A stretch of 64,000 nt of DNA, from assembly GCF_016597815.1 (NCBI RefSeq), contig NZ_VCHA01000001.1, positions 1,054,001 through 1,118,000 on the forward strand. The letters are read 5' to 3'. The DNA is from Marinobacter sp. DY40_1A1 (GTDB lineage: Bacteria; Pseudomonadota; Gammaproteobacteria; Pseudomonadales; Oleiphilaceae). The notes under the pieces are model-generated. The model worked only from the letters and a program-made list of their open reading frames with translations. It was not told where the DNA came from and made no database searches. Positions 1 to 7,497 of this stretch are shown here, piece by piece (the first letter of the stretch is position 1; every line of letters starts with the position of its first letter). Position numbers and translations under genes: made by a program.

Positions 1-318
1 CCTCTTTACCGCGCGGTATCAGCTGACTGGAATGACACAATTACCTCTTGGCACAAGTTCTCGGAGTGGTTTATTTACGGCCTGATAGGTCTGCATATTG
101 CTAGCGTTCTTTTTTATACCCTGATTAAAAAAGATAACCTGATTACTCCGATGGTTACCGGGCGTAAAAAAGTAAGCGAGGAGTGCGTTTACAAGAGGAC
201 AGGCGGTGGCCTGATAGCATTCGTGATCGCGTTAGCGGTGGCTGTATTTGCTGTATGGGTAGCAACAGGCGGGCTTTTGTCGCCCCCTCCACCGCCAGCA
301 CCCGATCTGGGTTGGTAG
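1..318 (+). CDS. Cytochrome b561-type membrane protein, C-terminal part (5' end outside window)
   Basis: The frame is open at base 1 and stops at 316-318, so only the last 105 codons are visible. They encode a membrane helix carrying a histidine (GLIGLHIASVLFYTL), the cytosolic signature NLITPMVTGRK, a second hydrophobic helix and a proline-rich tail. The helix plus PMxTGRK arrangement is typical of the cytochrome b561 / Ni-Fe-hydrogenase cytochrome b family, which binds two hemes b in the inner membrane and passes electrons to or from c-type cytochromes. The convergent neighbour is a class II cytochrome c, a plausible redox partner. The upstream heme ligands cannot be checked. Confidence 0.7.
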   Translation, partial: PLYRAVSADWNDTITSWHKFSEWFIYGLIGLHIASVLFYTLIKKDNLITPMVTGRKKVSEECVYKRTGGGLIAFVIALAVAVFAVWVATGGLLSPPPPPAPDLGW

Positions 319-349
319 GCGACAGTGAAGGAGGCTTTACAGGCAGGGC

Positions 350-817
350 TTAGTCAGCACGGAACTCGTCGTGGCAAGCCTTGCAAGACTTTCCTACCTC
401 GCTGAACTGAGCAGCGAGAGCGCCCTTACCGCCACCATTCGCTGCAACTTCCTGCAGCTTGGTCGCTGCCTGGGCAAAGCCAATAGCAACCTCACGAGCT
501 TTTTCGGGCTTGTCAAAGAACACAGGCTTTAACCTTGTGTTGTCATTTTTGTCATTGGCGGTGCCGGGGCCAAAGAGCGCACCCAAACCAGAGTTGGCCA
601 CCGAAGCAATCGCATTCGCCGCTGCAAGAATTTGCTGCTCGTTATAGGCTACACTTCCGTCAATTACCTGAGCCTTGATTTTTCCCATATTCCACGCCGC
701 AAACGTAAATGCGCTCTGGCGTGTTTCAATCTGGTCTTCAACATCGAGCTGAGCACTAGCGGGTGCTGATACGGCAGCACTCATTGCCAAGGCTACAAAA
801 AATCGTGATATACGCAT
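350..817 (-). CDS. Periplasmic class II cytochrome c (c'/c-556 type)
   Basis: 155 residues with a clear Sec signal peptide ending ASA (about residue 22) and a single CXXCH heme-attachment site, CKACH, at residues 145-149 only a few residues from the C-terminus. A C-terminal heme site in a protein of this length is the hallmark of the four-helix-bundle cytochrome c'/c-556 class. It should carry one covalently bound heme c in the periplasm. The physiological partner is unknown; the convergent b561-type gene suggests a b-to-c electron transfer pair, which is inference. The stop lies 31 bases from the end of the b561 gene. Confidence 0.88.
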   Translation of the reverse strand: MRISRFFVALAMSAAVSAPASAQLDVEDQIETRQSAFTFAAWNMGKIKAQVIDGSVAYNEQQILAAANAIASVANSGLGALFGPGTANDKNDNTRLKPVFFDKPEKAREVAIGFAQAATKLQEVAANGGGKGALAAQFSEVGKSCKACHDEFRAD

Positions 818-1047
818 GGTTGGTTCTCTTATTGTGTAAGGTGCTGTGGCTTGGTCGATGTAATGATTCCATAGATACGGCCAAATTTATACCTCAATTC
901 CGCAACCTCTGAAGCCCCGAATTCTGCCTGCCGGCATCTATGGAATCTGCTCACAGGGAAGGGAACGGAAAGATGGTGGCATTATCATTGCCGGTCAAGC
1001 GGGTGCCAGAGGTATAGCTGGTGGGATCGTAATCGTGTAACCCTGAA

Positions 1048-1088
1048 ACAAAAAAAGCCACTTGGCTCGCGCCTGAGTGACTTTTTTG
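1048..1088 (-). terminator. Intrinsic terminator after tRNA-Val
   Basis: On the minus strand a stem AGTCACT / AGTGGCT (one G-U pair) is followed by seven T residues. It starts a few bases downstream of the tRNA 3' end and has A residues on the other side, as expected for a tRNA terminator. Confidence 0.75.
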
Positions 1089-1094
1089 CAAAAT

Positions 1095-1171
<77 letters not shown>

Positions 1172-1190
1172 GTATTCTGCAACGGGGCGA

Positions 1191-1219
1191 AATATACTGA
1201 TTCCGGCGTATATGGTCAA
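1191..1219 (-). promoter_or_regulatory. Sigma-70 promoter of tRNA-Val
   Basis: On the minus strand TTGACC (1219-1214) is separated by exactly 17 bases from TATATT (1196-1191), placing a start point about 8-12 bases upstream of the tRNA. Near-consensus boxes and ideal spacing make this one of the most convincing promoters in the window. Confidence 0.75.
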
Positions 1220-1290
1220 CCACTTTTATAGGGAATGCGTATTTGCTAACGGAAAAGAGCAGGGGAGATTGATTTGGAAGATAATTCGGA

Positions 1291-1330
1291 ATGTAAAATA
1301 AATCGACGGGGTATTGCGACCCCGCCGATT
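1291..1330 (-). terminator. Terminator after the VWA/PEP-CTERM gene
   Basis: On the minus strand a long stem (AATCG-CGGGGT paired with ACCCCG-CGATT, one internal mismatch, loop of six) is followed by a T-rich stretch (TTTATTTTAC). It lies nine bases after the stop codon of the VWA gene. Confidence 0.75.
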
Positions 1331-1338
1331 CTAAAGTA

Positions 1339-2172
1339 TCAAGCAGTTGCTGTGAATTTGCTTAGGCGCCTTCTGAATACCAGTCCACCAAGTGCCAGGC
1401 TCAAAAGTCCAAGAGTGCCAGACTCTGGAACATCCTGAGTTGGCAAGCATGCGGGATCAGTCGGGTTCAGATCGCAAAAGTCTAGTGTTTCTTGCAGCTT
1501 CTTGTTGGCAAAATCAGTTACAAAAGCCGTGACAACATCGGTGTCCGTGGTGTTGAACAGGTTCAAGTTGAATACTGTGCCACCGTGGCCGGTAATCAGG
1601 CTGCTGTACGATTCGATCGTGCTTGAGTTTCTTAGTACACCATTGTACAGCGCATTGTTGTCTGTGAGGATGCTGTCAAGAACGGAGCTATTTACGTTCG
1701 CGCCGCCGACTGTTCCATAATATGAGGAGTTGTTCGGGTTATTCGGCTCATCTGTCAAAATGATGATGTTTTTTACAGCGTTGGACCGGAAGGAAAAGAG
1801 GTCTGATTGGCCGTCCAGTGCATTTAACGCGAAGGCTGTAGCTAAATAGCCAGGCTCGGTGCCTCCGTTAGTGCGCAATCCGTTTGCTGCAGTTGAGAAA
1901 TCATCAGCGTCAACGAAGTCAGTAAGCATTCGTGGCGATACGCCGCGGTCACCATAACCGACCAAGCCGTACTGAGCGTCAACTTGCCCCGTTCCGGTCA
2001 GTATGCTCGCGAATAGACCAATGTTGGTTCTGAGGTTTCTCTGAACATTCCCCATTGACCCTGATTCATCTACAACGAAGACGATGTCGCTGAGGATGGG
2101 TGCAGCATGAACCGGCGCCGCCACAATTGCGGTTCCGAAGACTAGCCCGGATAGTAATTTTTTTAGATTCAT
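1339..2172 (-). CDS. Secreted von Willebrand A domain protein with PEP-CTERM-type sorting tail
   Basis: 277 residues. A signal peptide ending VHA (residue 23) is followed by a VWA domain starting at about residue 28 with an intact MIDAS motif DESGSM (35-40), so metal-dependent ligand binding is expected. The C-terminus has the exosortase-type tripartite signal: a PES variant of the PEP motif (DVPESGTLGLL), a hydrophobic helix and an arginine cluster (FRRR). Such proteins are exported and processed by an exosortase; a candidate XrtA lies at 60.7 kb. The start is supported by AGGAAGAG upstream. A sigma-54-like promoter and a structured leader precede it and a strong terminator follows, so it is probably monocistronic. 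The natural ligand is unknown. Confidence 0.85.
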   Translation of the reverse strand: MNLKKLLSGLVFGTAIVAAPVHAAPILSDIVFVVDESGSMGNVQRNLRTNIGLFASILTGTGQVDAQYGLVGYGDRGVSPRMLTDFVDADDFSTAANGLRTNGGTEPGYLATAFALNALDGQSDLFSFRSNAVKNIIILTDEPNNPNNSSYYGTVGGANVNSSVLDSILTDNNALYNGVLRNSSTIESYSSLITGHGGTVFNLNLFNTTDTDVVTAFVTDFANKKLQETLDFCDLNPTDPACLPTQDVPESGTLGLLSLALGGLVFRRRLSKFTATA

Positions 2173-2188
2173 GATCGTTATCTCTTCC

Positions 2189-2268
2189 TGATTGAGTGCG
2201 TTGCAGGCTTCCGGCCGTACATCATTAGATCGGGAAAGCTTGCGCTAGGCTGGGTTTCAGCTCAATCA
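2189..2268 (-). promoter_or_regulatory. Structured 5' leader of the VWA/PEP-CTERM gene
   Basis: The minus-strand leader begins TGATTGAG (2268-2261) and ends with its perfect complement CTCAATCA (2196-2189), immediately before the Shine-Dalgarno AGGAAG. The 64 bases between can form inner stems, for example AGC-GCAA-GCT and GCTTTCC/GGAAGC. It does not match a riboswitch class I recognise. If transcription starts near 2264, as the sigma-54 match predicts, only about 4-6 of the 8 closing pairs can form in the RNA, so its role is uncertain. Confidence 0.4.
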
Positions 2269-2274
2269 TATCTC

Positions 2275-2290
2275 TGCATATTGTGTGCCT
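2275..2290 (-). promoter_or_regulatory. Sigma-54 (RpoN) -24/-12 promoter match for the VWA/PEP-CTERM gene
   Basis: Minus strand AGGCACACAATATGCA matches the RpoN consensus TGGCACG-N4-TTGCW with GG and GC at the required ten-base separation; mismatches are at positions 1, 7 and 12. The predicted start is near 2264, about 90 bases before the start codon. A second PEP-CTERM gene at 62.2 kb has a similar site, which strengthens the call. Confidence 0.55.
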
Positions 2291-2410
2291 ATTTCGTCAG
2301 TCTTTAATAAAATGCTATAAAAACAAAAACATAGATGTTGGAGGGGTGCTGTGGGGTGATGGTTTTAGTGAAAGGTGTATGATTTCCTGACATTACCCCA
2401 GTCATAACTG

Positions 2411-3361
2411 TCAGTATGCTTTACCCTTTCTCAGCGAGGCCCTAAGAGCTCTACTCAAAGCACTCCAGCGGTTAACGATCAATGCTGCGAAGATTAATCC
2501 ACAACCGGCCAATTGCATGGGCGCCATGGTTTCACCAAACCAGCCTGCCGCAAACAGTGACACCCATACAGGCTCCAAGACCAGAATAACGGCTCCGTGG
2601 CTATGGGTAGACAGGCTTTGGGCATAGGTTTGCACAAGGAAGCGCCCGGCGGTTCCAACAATCGCACTCGCGAGTACCCACCAGATCAGAAGCGGAGGCG
2701 GGTTGCTGAAGGTTGGCTGCCAAGGCTCCATCAGTAAGGATTCAATCAGGGTTAGCAAACCAACGGTAAGCAGTGCGATGGCTGTCAAAGGTAGGGCAGG
2801 GATACGACGCCTCTCGACGGATTCGCCCTTACGGTTAATTGTTGTGCGTTGATTTGCCGCGCGGGTGTTGAGCGTGAAATACAGGGCAAAAATGGTTGCT
2901 GCCACAACAAAAAATATCTGTCCGGCTTCTGGCTTAAATCCGTTTTTAAGGGACAGCAAAGCCAGCCCCGCTATGGCAACAGGAATGGCCAGCCAGGTGC
3001 TCGCAGGTTGGGCCTCTTTGAAAACCAATCGGGCGATAATCGGTACGATCACCACGCCAAGACTTGTTAAGAAGGCGCCTTCACCCATGCTGGTACCGTG
3101 AAACAAACCCATCACCCAAAAGCTCATGGCAATGCCAAATACCAGGCCAACGCCAATTCCACGCTTGAGTTGGTCAGCACTGAGGTGGGCCAGCGACCGC
3201 CATGCAAAAATAGCCAAAAAACCACCTGCAACCAGAAAGCGCAGCGCCATAAATAGCAGCGGTGGCATGAGTAGAATGGCTTCTTTGGAAAAAATCCAGC
3301 TTACTGCGGCAAGGAGGGTAACGGCGACGAGGAGCAAATCCGATTTGTACGAGTCAGACAT
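2411..3361 (-). CDS. EamA/DMT-family inner-membrane transporter
   Basis: 316 residues from the ATG at 3361; an in-frame GTG five codons upstream is possible. The sequence consists of about ten hydrophobic helices in two tandem EamA repeats, with the second repeat starting after a charged linker near residue 175 (RKGESVERRR). The first repeat opens with the usual WIFSKEAI-type helix. Members export amino acids, drugs or other small metabolites; the substrate cannot be deduced here. It appears to be a single gene, with no obvious functional link to its neighbours. Confidence 0.85.
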   Translation of the reverse strand: MSDSYKSDLLLVAVTLLAAVSWIFSKEAILLMPPLLFMALRFLVAGGFLAIFAWRSLAHLSADQLKRGIGVGLVFGIAMSFWVMGLFHGTSMGEGAFLTSLGVVIVPIIARLVFKEAQPASTWLAIPVAIAGLALLSLKNGFKPEAGQIFFVVAATIFALYFTLNTRAANQRTTINRKGESVERRRIPALPLTAIALLTVGLLTLIESLLMEPWQPTFSNPPPLLIWWVLASAIVGTAGRFLVQTYAQSLSTHSHGAVILVLEPVWVSLFAAGWFGETMAPMQLAGCGLIFAALIVNRWSALSRALRASLRKGKAY

Positions 3362-3478
3362 GGTGTAGGGAGGCACCAGAGTTAGAAAGTGTTATTGCCT
3401 GGCAATGTATAGTTTGCGAAGTAAAAAAGAAAGTGGGCTCGTCCTTGAGCTCGGTGAAACCGCTAAAGCCAATGGCTG

Positions 3479-4567
3479 TTAATTGTTAAGCGTAGTGTAA
3501 ACAAGTGCAGACATATCCGTTTGATCAGAGCCTGGCACCTCTATGTACTGGTCTTTGGACCCCCACAGTTTCCACCATGGGCGTTTACCGTAGGTTCTGC
3601 TGGCAAAATCCACCTGTAGGCCATTTAGAGTTGTGTTATTCACGACTGGAACCGAGATGTTTCCGGTTTCAGAACCCAGCACACCACTATGGCTCACTCC
3701 CTCATTCATAAGCACCGGGTAGTGGTTGTAGAAAAGGCCGGCAGGGCCATTCTGGTTGCCGACTTTACCTGCAAGGCTGAGATTGCCAGAGCAGGAATCG
3801 ATACCCTGCGCAGAGGTGGCGCCGCAGGCTGAATGGGCTGGGACAACGCCATCGTCAGTGCCGGCGATGAATGGTTTGGTAATACCGCCGTAGGATGAGC
3901 CACCTGCGACGAACCTCAGCCTTGGGATAGAATTTGGGCTTAGAGCCAGGTTTCTGGCGGTATTGGTTTGCAGATCATTGACTACCCCCAGTTTTCCGGG
4001 CTCTGGCTCTATTCCTGTGAACGCCTGCACCGCAGCGCGCAAAGGCCAGTTATACCAAGTGGGGTTATACGCGAGGTTTACAGCCAAGTTAGCCAACTCG
4101 GTACCACCACCTGCACCAGAGTAATCTATGGAGGCAAGAATTTTCAGCGGGGGCAAACCTTCGTTCTGCAACCAGCGTGCCTGATTCTCAAGCAGGTAGC
4201 GTGTCACCAAATCGCCGGTTGAGTGCGAAACGATTATGCAAAAATTACTGCACAATCCCTGCTGACTGATTTCGCGGATCTGTTCGTAGGCTCTTTGCGC
4301 AATGCTGCCTTCCACCCGGCCGTCGCTGGGCCAGTCAATGCGGGCTTCAGATCGTGATAGCCAAAATGTTCGCCAGTAATCCTCGCCCGCGTCTCTGATC
4401 GCCTGGAGATCGGCAGGAGGAGTCGCAAGATCTTCCATCTGAAATCCGTGGACCAGTATAACGTTGTGCCCCGCGAGTTGGGCTTGGGCAGTTCCGGCTA
4501 TCATACTGCTGGTGAGAGCCGCAGCTAGCGTAATTTTACAGGCATTTCGGGTCATTTTTGTTTTCAT
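3479..4567 (-). CDS. Secreted triacylglycerol lipase (alpha/beta hydrolase)
   Basis: 362 residues with a signal peptide ending AQA (about residue 29). The oxyanion-hole strand VILVHGF is near residue 36 and the nucleophile elbow is SHSTG (within IIVSHSTGD), so the first glycine of GXSXG is replaced by serine. Candidates for the other catalytic residues are the aspartates in GTDDGVV and the histidine in VSHSGVLG. It should hydrolyse ester bonds of lipids outside the cytoplasm. Start support is GGAGCAATC before the ATG. It lies 39 bases downstream of an uncharacterised exported protein gene on the same strand, probably in one transcript. That partner is not a recognisable lipase foldase. Confidence 0.8.
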   Translation of the reverse strand: MKTKMTRNACKITLAAALTSSMIAGTAQAQLAGHNVILVHGFQMEDLATPPADLQAIRDAGEDYWRTFWLSRSEARIDWPSDGRVEGSIAQRAYEQIREISQQGLCSNFCIIVSHSTGDLVTRYLLENQARWLQNEGLPPLKILASIDYSGAGGGTELANLAVNLAYNPTWYNWPLRAAVQAFTGIEPEPGKLGVVNDLQTNTARNLALSPNSIPRLRFVAGGSSYGGITKPFIAGTDDGVVPAHSACGATSAQGIDSCSGNLSLAGKVGNQNGPAGLFYNHYPVLMNEGVSHSGVLGSETGNISVPVVNNTTLNGLQVDFASRTYGKRPWWKLWGSKDQYIEVPGSDQTDMSALVYTTLNN

Positions 4568-4606
4568 GATTGCTCCGTTTGCTTGGTTATTATTTTTTTT
4601 GCTAAC

Positions 4607-5683
4607 TCAGAACTTGTCAGCCAGCTGTTTTAGCAACGCTGCGCGCTGTTCTGATTCGGGGTTTGCCGCTGGGGTGTCCTGAAGGTCATCAAGATCTGGC
4701 GGCTCAAAGTCGAATCCTTCACTCGGACCGTAGGCATAATGGGTGCGGTCACCGGGTTTCGCCGGCAGTTGCCGTATCTGCAAATTTCGCAGTTGAAGTT
4801 TTGCATCGAATGATTTGTTGGCAAGTACAGTGCCGTGAGCTCTCAGCAGGATAGTGTCTGAGGTGCGGTCGAGGCGTTTCTCGGCTTGAAGCTGTGCGAT
4901 TGGTTGTTGGCCGTTGTAGAGCTGTGCAGACAACGCAAAGAAACCAGAATCTTGTGGCGAGAATGTTACTGGAATGACAAGGTTGTTGTTACTCACGTAG
5001 GTGTCGTCAAGCCCTTCAAAGTCTCCCAGGTAAGGCTCGATAGTAAGGCTGGAAACGTGTCTGACAGGCTTGCCATCCACTGTTGCCTCAACAACAAGCC
5101 GGTAGTCTCCGGGCTGTTGGTCGGAGTTCAGGCTGCCTTGGTAATACCCTGTTTGGGTATCCTGTTCCAGATTTGTGCTTGTGGCCGAGTCTCTGGATTC
5201 TGGGCGCTCCAAGCTTGCCTGAAGCAAGGGCCCCATCACCTGTGGACCCTGCAATGAGGCGACAACAAGTATGTCTTCACCCCGGGTAAAACGGAATTTT
5301 TCGAGGGTGACAGTAAACTGGCCGCTGTTTTCAAGCGGCAGCACCACTGGCTCGTAATGGTTCCCGCGGTATCCCTTAGCCTGGGCTTCAGTTAACGGCA
5401 CGGACCAAGAGGGATAACGCACAGACTGAGCATACTCATTCGCTACTTTTGCCAACATGAACCCGACAGGATTGTCTGAGGGTGGTTGTGTCCGGGAGGC
5501 GGCCGGTGTTGCGGAGGCTAATGTAGCGGGGGCAGAGCCGGGAGTTTTGTTTTGGCCTTTGTTCCCTGGAGCCATCGACTCCCAGCTAAAAGCGAAGCGG
5601 TTTTCTTCCGACAGCAGGTAGCCAGTGCCAATCACTGTGCAGGCAGCAACTAATAGACTGATTGCGAGCGCTTTCGGGAGCAT
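4607..5683 (-). CDS. Uncharacterised exported or membrane-anchored protein upstream of the lipase
   Basis: 358 residues; I do not recognise the family. An N-terminal hydrophobic segment (about residues 5-25) could be a signal anchor. A low-complexity Ala/Pro/Thr linker (about 40-70) follows, then a region rich in beta-type patterns (about 115-310) and an acidic C-terminal stretch (FDFEPPDLDDLQD) ending in a short Lys/Leu helix. The gene directly precedes the lipase with a 39-base gap, so the two are likely cotranscribed. A lipase accessory or chaperone role is possible by position only; the helical lobes of LipB/Lif foldases are not evident. Confidence 0.6.
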   Translation of the reverse strand: MLPKALAISLLVAACTVIGTGYLLSEENRFAFSWESMAPGNKGQNKTPGSAPATLASATPAASRTQPPSDNPVGFMLAKVANEYAQSVRYPSWSVPLTEAQAKGYRGNHYEPVVLPLENSGQFTVTLEKFRFTRGEDILVVASLQGPQVMGPLLQASLERPESRDSATSTNLEQDTQTGYYQGSLNSDQQPGDYRLVVEATVDGKPVRHVSSLTIEPYLGDFEGLDDTYVSNNNLVIPVTFSPQDSGFFALSAQLYNGQQPIAQLQAEKRLDRTSDTILLRAHGTVLANKSFDAKLQLRNLQIRQLPAKPGDRTHYAYGPSEGFDFEPPDLDDLQDTPAANPESEQRAALLKQLADKF

Positions 5684-5905
5684 TCATCTGACCTTTTCAG
5701 TTATTGGGTTGTCCGTCAAGTGCGGTGTCGTTTAGTCCATACCGGCCAAAATATAGTCAAAATGAGGCGCCCCGTCCCAAATTAGTGTGACGCGCAGCAC
5801 AAAAACATCAAAAGCACCCGGAACCATTAATTTCCTATAAAGTTATATGTGCGTTACATTTCGTGATTAACTTATTTTTCGAACAATCGTGCAGAGGCGA
5901 ATACC

Positions 5906-6322
5906 ATGCGTTACCTGCAGACATTCAATAGTCGGTTGCGGCAAATACGTGAGGCAGGGCGTCTATCGAGCAAGGACGTAGCAGAGATCTGCGGCGTTGA
6001 AGAAGCCAAGGTTGTAAGTTGGGAAGCGTCGGATGCGAGACAGCGTACCTATCCGGATGTATCCGCACTATTGGATTTCTGCATAAAGACCGAAACGCCT
6101 TTGGAAGACATGCTGGATCTTACCGAGCCAGGGGGCGGCGGCCAGCTTGAATTGCCAGGACTCGCTTTCAGCAACAGTGATGACCTGTCAACGGCACTGA
6201 AAGAGCTTGAGCAAGAAATAGACAGGATTCAGTTGTCGGATGAGGAGGGTGAACTGCTGCGCCGATTCCGCAAGACGACTGCGGAGAACCGGCGCATGAT
6301 TCTGCAGATTCTGGGCGCCTGA
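5906..6322 (+). CDS. XRE-family helix-turn-helix DNA-binding protein
   Basis: 138 residues. Residues 8-60 match a Cro/C1-type helix-turn-helix (SSKDVAEICGVEEAKVVSWEA), followed by an acidic helical C-terminal part ending in a basic helix (LLRRFRKTTAENRRMI). It probably binds DNA as a dimer. Target genes are unknown; it is transcribed divergently from the lipase pair, whose promoter region (5684-5905) it may share. GAGG lies ahead of the ATG. A strong hairpin overlaps its stop codon. Confidence 0.8.
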   Translation: MRYLQTFNSRLRQIREAGRLSSKDVAEICGVEEAKVVSWEASDARQRTYPDVSALLDFCIKTETPLEDMLDLTEPGGGGQLELPGLAFSNSDDLSTALKELEQEIDRIQLSDEEGELLRRFRKTTAENRRMILQILGA

Positions 6323-6330
6323 GCGCCCAG
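6311..6330. terminator. GC-rich hairpin between the XRE gene and galU
   Basis: A perfect 8-bp stem CTGGGCGC / GCGCCCAG with loop CTGA contains the stop codon of the XRE gene. No T-run follows directly on either strand, so it may be a weak terminator or mRNA stabiliser between two convergent genes. Confidence 0.45.
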
Positions 6331-6354
6331 AAATAGCACTTGGTTTTAACCCCA

Positions 6355-7191
6355 TTACTGCTTTTTGTAAATGTTCTCGTAAACGTAGTTGGTCGCTTCT
6401 ACAAACCCGTCGATACTGCCGCAATCAAAGCGCTGGCCTTTAAATTTGTAGGCCAGAACGCACCCGTTTTTCGCTTGCTCAAGCAGCGCATCGGTTATCT
6501 GGATCTCACCGTTTTTACCTGCAGGGGTACGCTCCAGAATATCGAAAATATCCGGTGTGAGAATATAACGACCGATGATCGCCAGATTGCTTGGGGCATC
6601 TTCCGGAGCAGGCTTTTCAACCATGTCTGTAACGCGATACAGACCATCTTTCATGGACTCGCCCGCAATAACACCGTACTTGTGGGTTTCGTCCTCAGGA
6701 ACTTCTTCAATGGCGACAATGGAGCAGCGGAACTGGTTATAAAGTTTAACCATTTGTGCCAATACGCCGTCTTCGCCTTCACCCGGGCCAACGCAAAAGT
6801 CATCTGCAAGTACTACTGCAAACGGATTGTCGCCCACAAGGTTACGGCCACTAAGAATGGCATGGCCCAGCCCCTTCATCTCAATTTGGCGAGTAAAAGC
6901 GAAGGTGTTGTTGTCAATCAGTTCCCGAATGGATGACAACAAGCCTTCTTTTCCTGAGCCGGCAATCTGGTGCTCAAGCTCGTAGCTTATGTCGAAATGA
7001 TCTTCGATTGCCCGCTTGCCGCGACCGGTCACAAAACCGAATTCATGAATGCCGGCTTCAGAGGCCTCCTCAACACCGTACTGCACCAGAGGTTTGTTCA
7101 CTATCGGCAGAATTTCTTTGGGCATCGCCTTGGTGGCAGGCAGGAAGCGGGTACCGTAACCGGCAACCGGGAAGAGGCATTTTTTGATCAT
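6355..7191 (-). CDS. galU: UTP-glucose-1-phosphate uridylyltransferase
   Basis: 278 residues from the ATG at 7191. Twenty extra upstream codons are open, but the N-terminus MIKKCLFPVAGYGTRFLPAT is the conserved family start and AAAGGA lies 8 bases before this ATG. Seen motifs: nucleotide-binding GYGTRFLPATKAMPKE, VLADDFC, VEKP and FKGQRFDCG. The enzyme makes UDP-glucose from UTP and glucose-1-phosphate in the cytoplasm. UDP-glucose is the donor for OpgH, encoded at 10.7 kb, and probably feeds the exopolysaccharide locus from 25 kb on. Convergent with the XRE gene. Confidence 0.96.
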   Translation of the reverse strand: MIKKCLFPVAGYGTRFLPATKAMPKEILPIVNKPLVQYGVEEASEAGIHEFGFVTGRGKRAIEDHFDISYELEHQIAGSGKEGLLSSIRELIDNNTFAFTRQIEMKGLGHAILSGRNLVGDNPFAVVLADDFCVGPGEGEDGVLAQMVKLYNQFRCSIVAIEEVPEDETHKYGVIAGESMKDGLYRVTDMVEKPAPEDAPSNLAIIGRYILTPDIFDILERTPAGKNGEIQITDALLEQAKNGCVLAYKFKGQRFDCGSIDGFVEATNYVYENIYKKQ

Positions 7192-7497
7192 TTGGGATTT
7201 TTCCTTTGGTCGGGATTTGTAGCGTGTCCATGATTTTGGAGAGTTTACCAAGTTATTTGCCGGAATGGAGAGAGCAAGGAGGAATCATTACGTTCTGTAA
7301 TCGCCTGTACAGGTAGGGCACTTTATAGAGACCTGGCGCTGGTGTTTAATTAATTACTTCTAAATGTCGCTATAACCTACTGTTTTAATGATTATTAAAA
7401 TTGTAAGTTTTGGAAATCGGCACTGGATTATCCGATCTCGGTTTTTTAGAGTAACAGGGCGAATCTGTAAGGATCGTCATTCTGACTTTTCACTTCA
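7192..7497. other. AT-rich divergent intergenic region between galU and the 7.5 kb gene
   Basis: 306 bases without a gene. It must hold the galU promoter (minus) and probably the promoter of the rightward glucan block. The central part (about 7345-7410) is very AT-rich. I see no -35/-10 pair, operator or riboswitch that I can defend. Confidence 0.5.
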
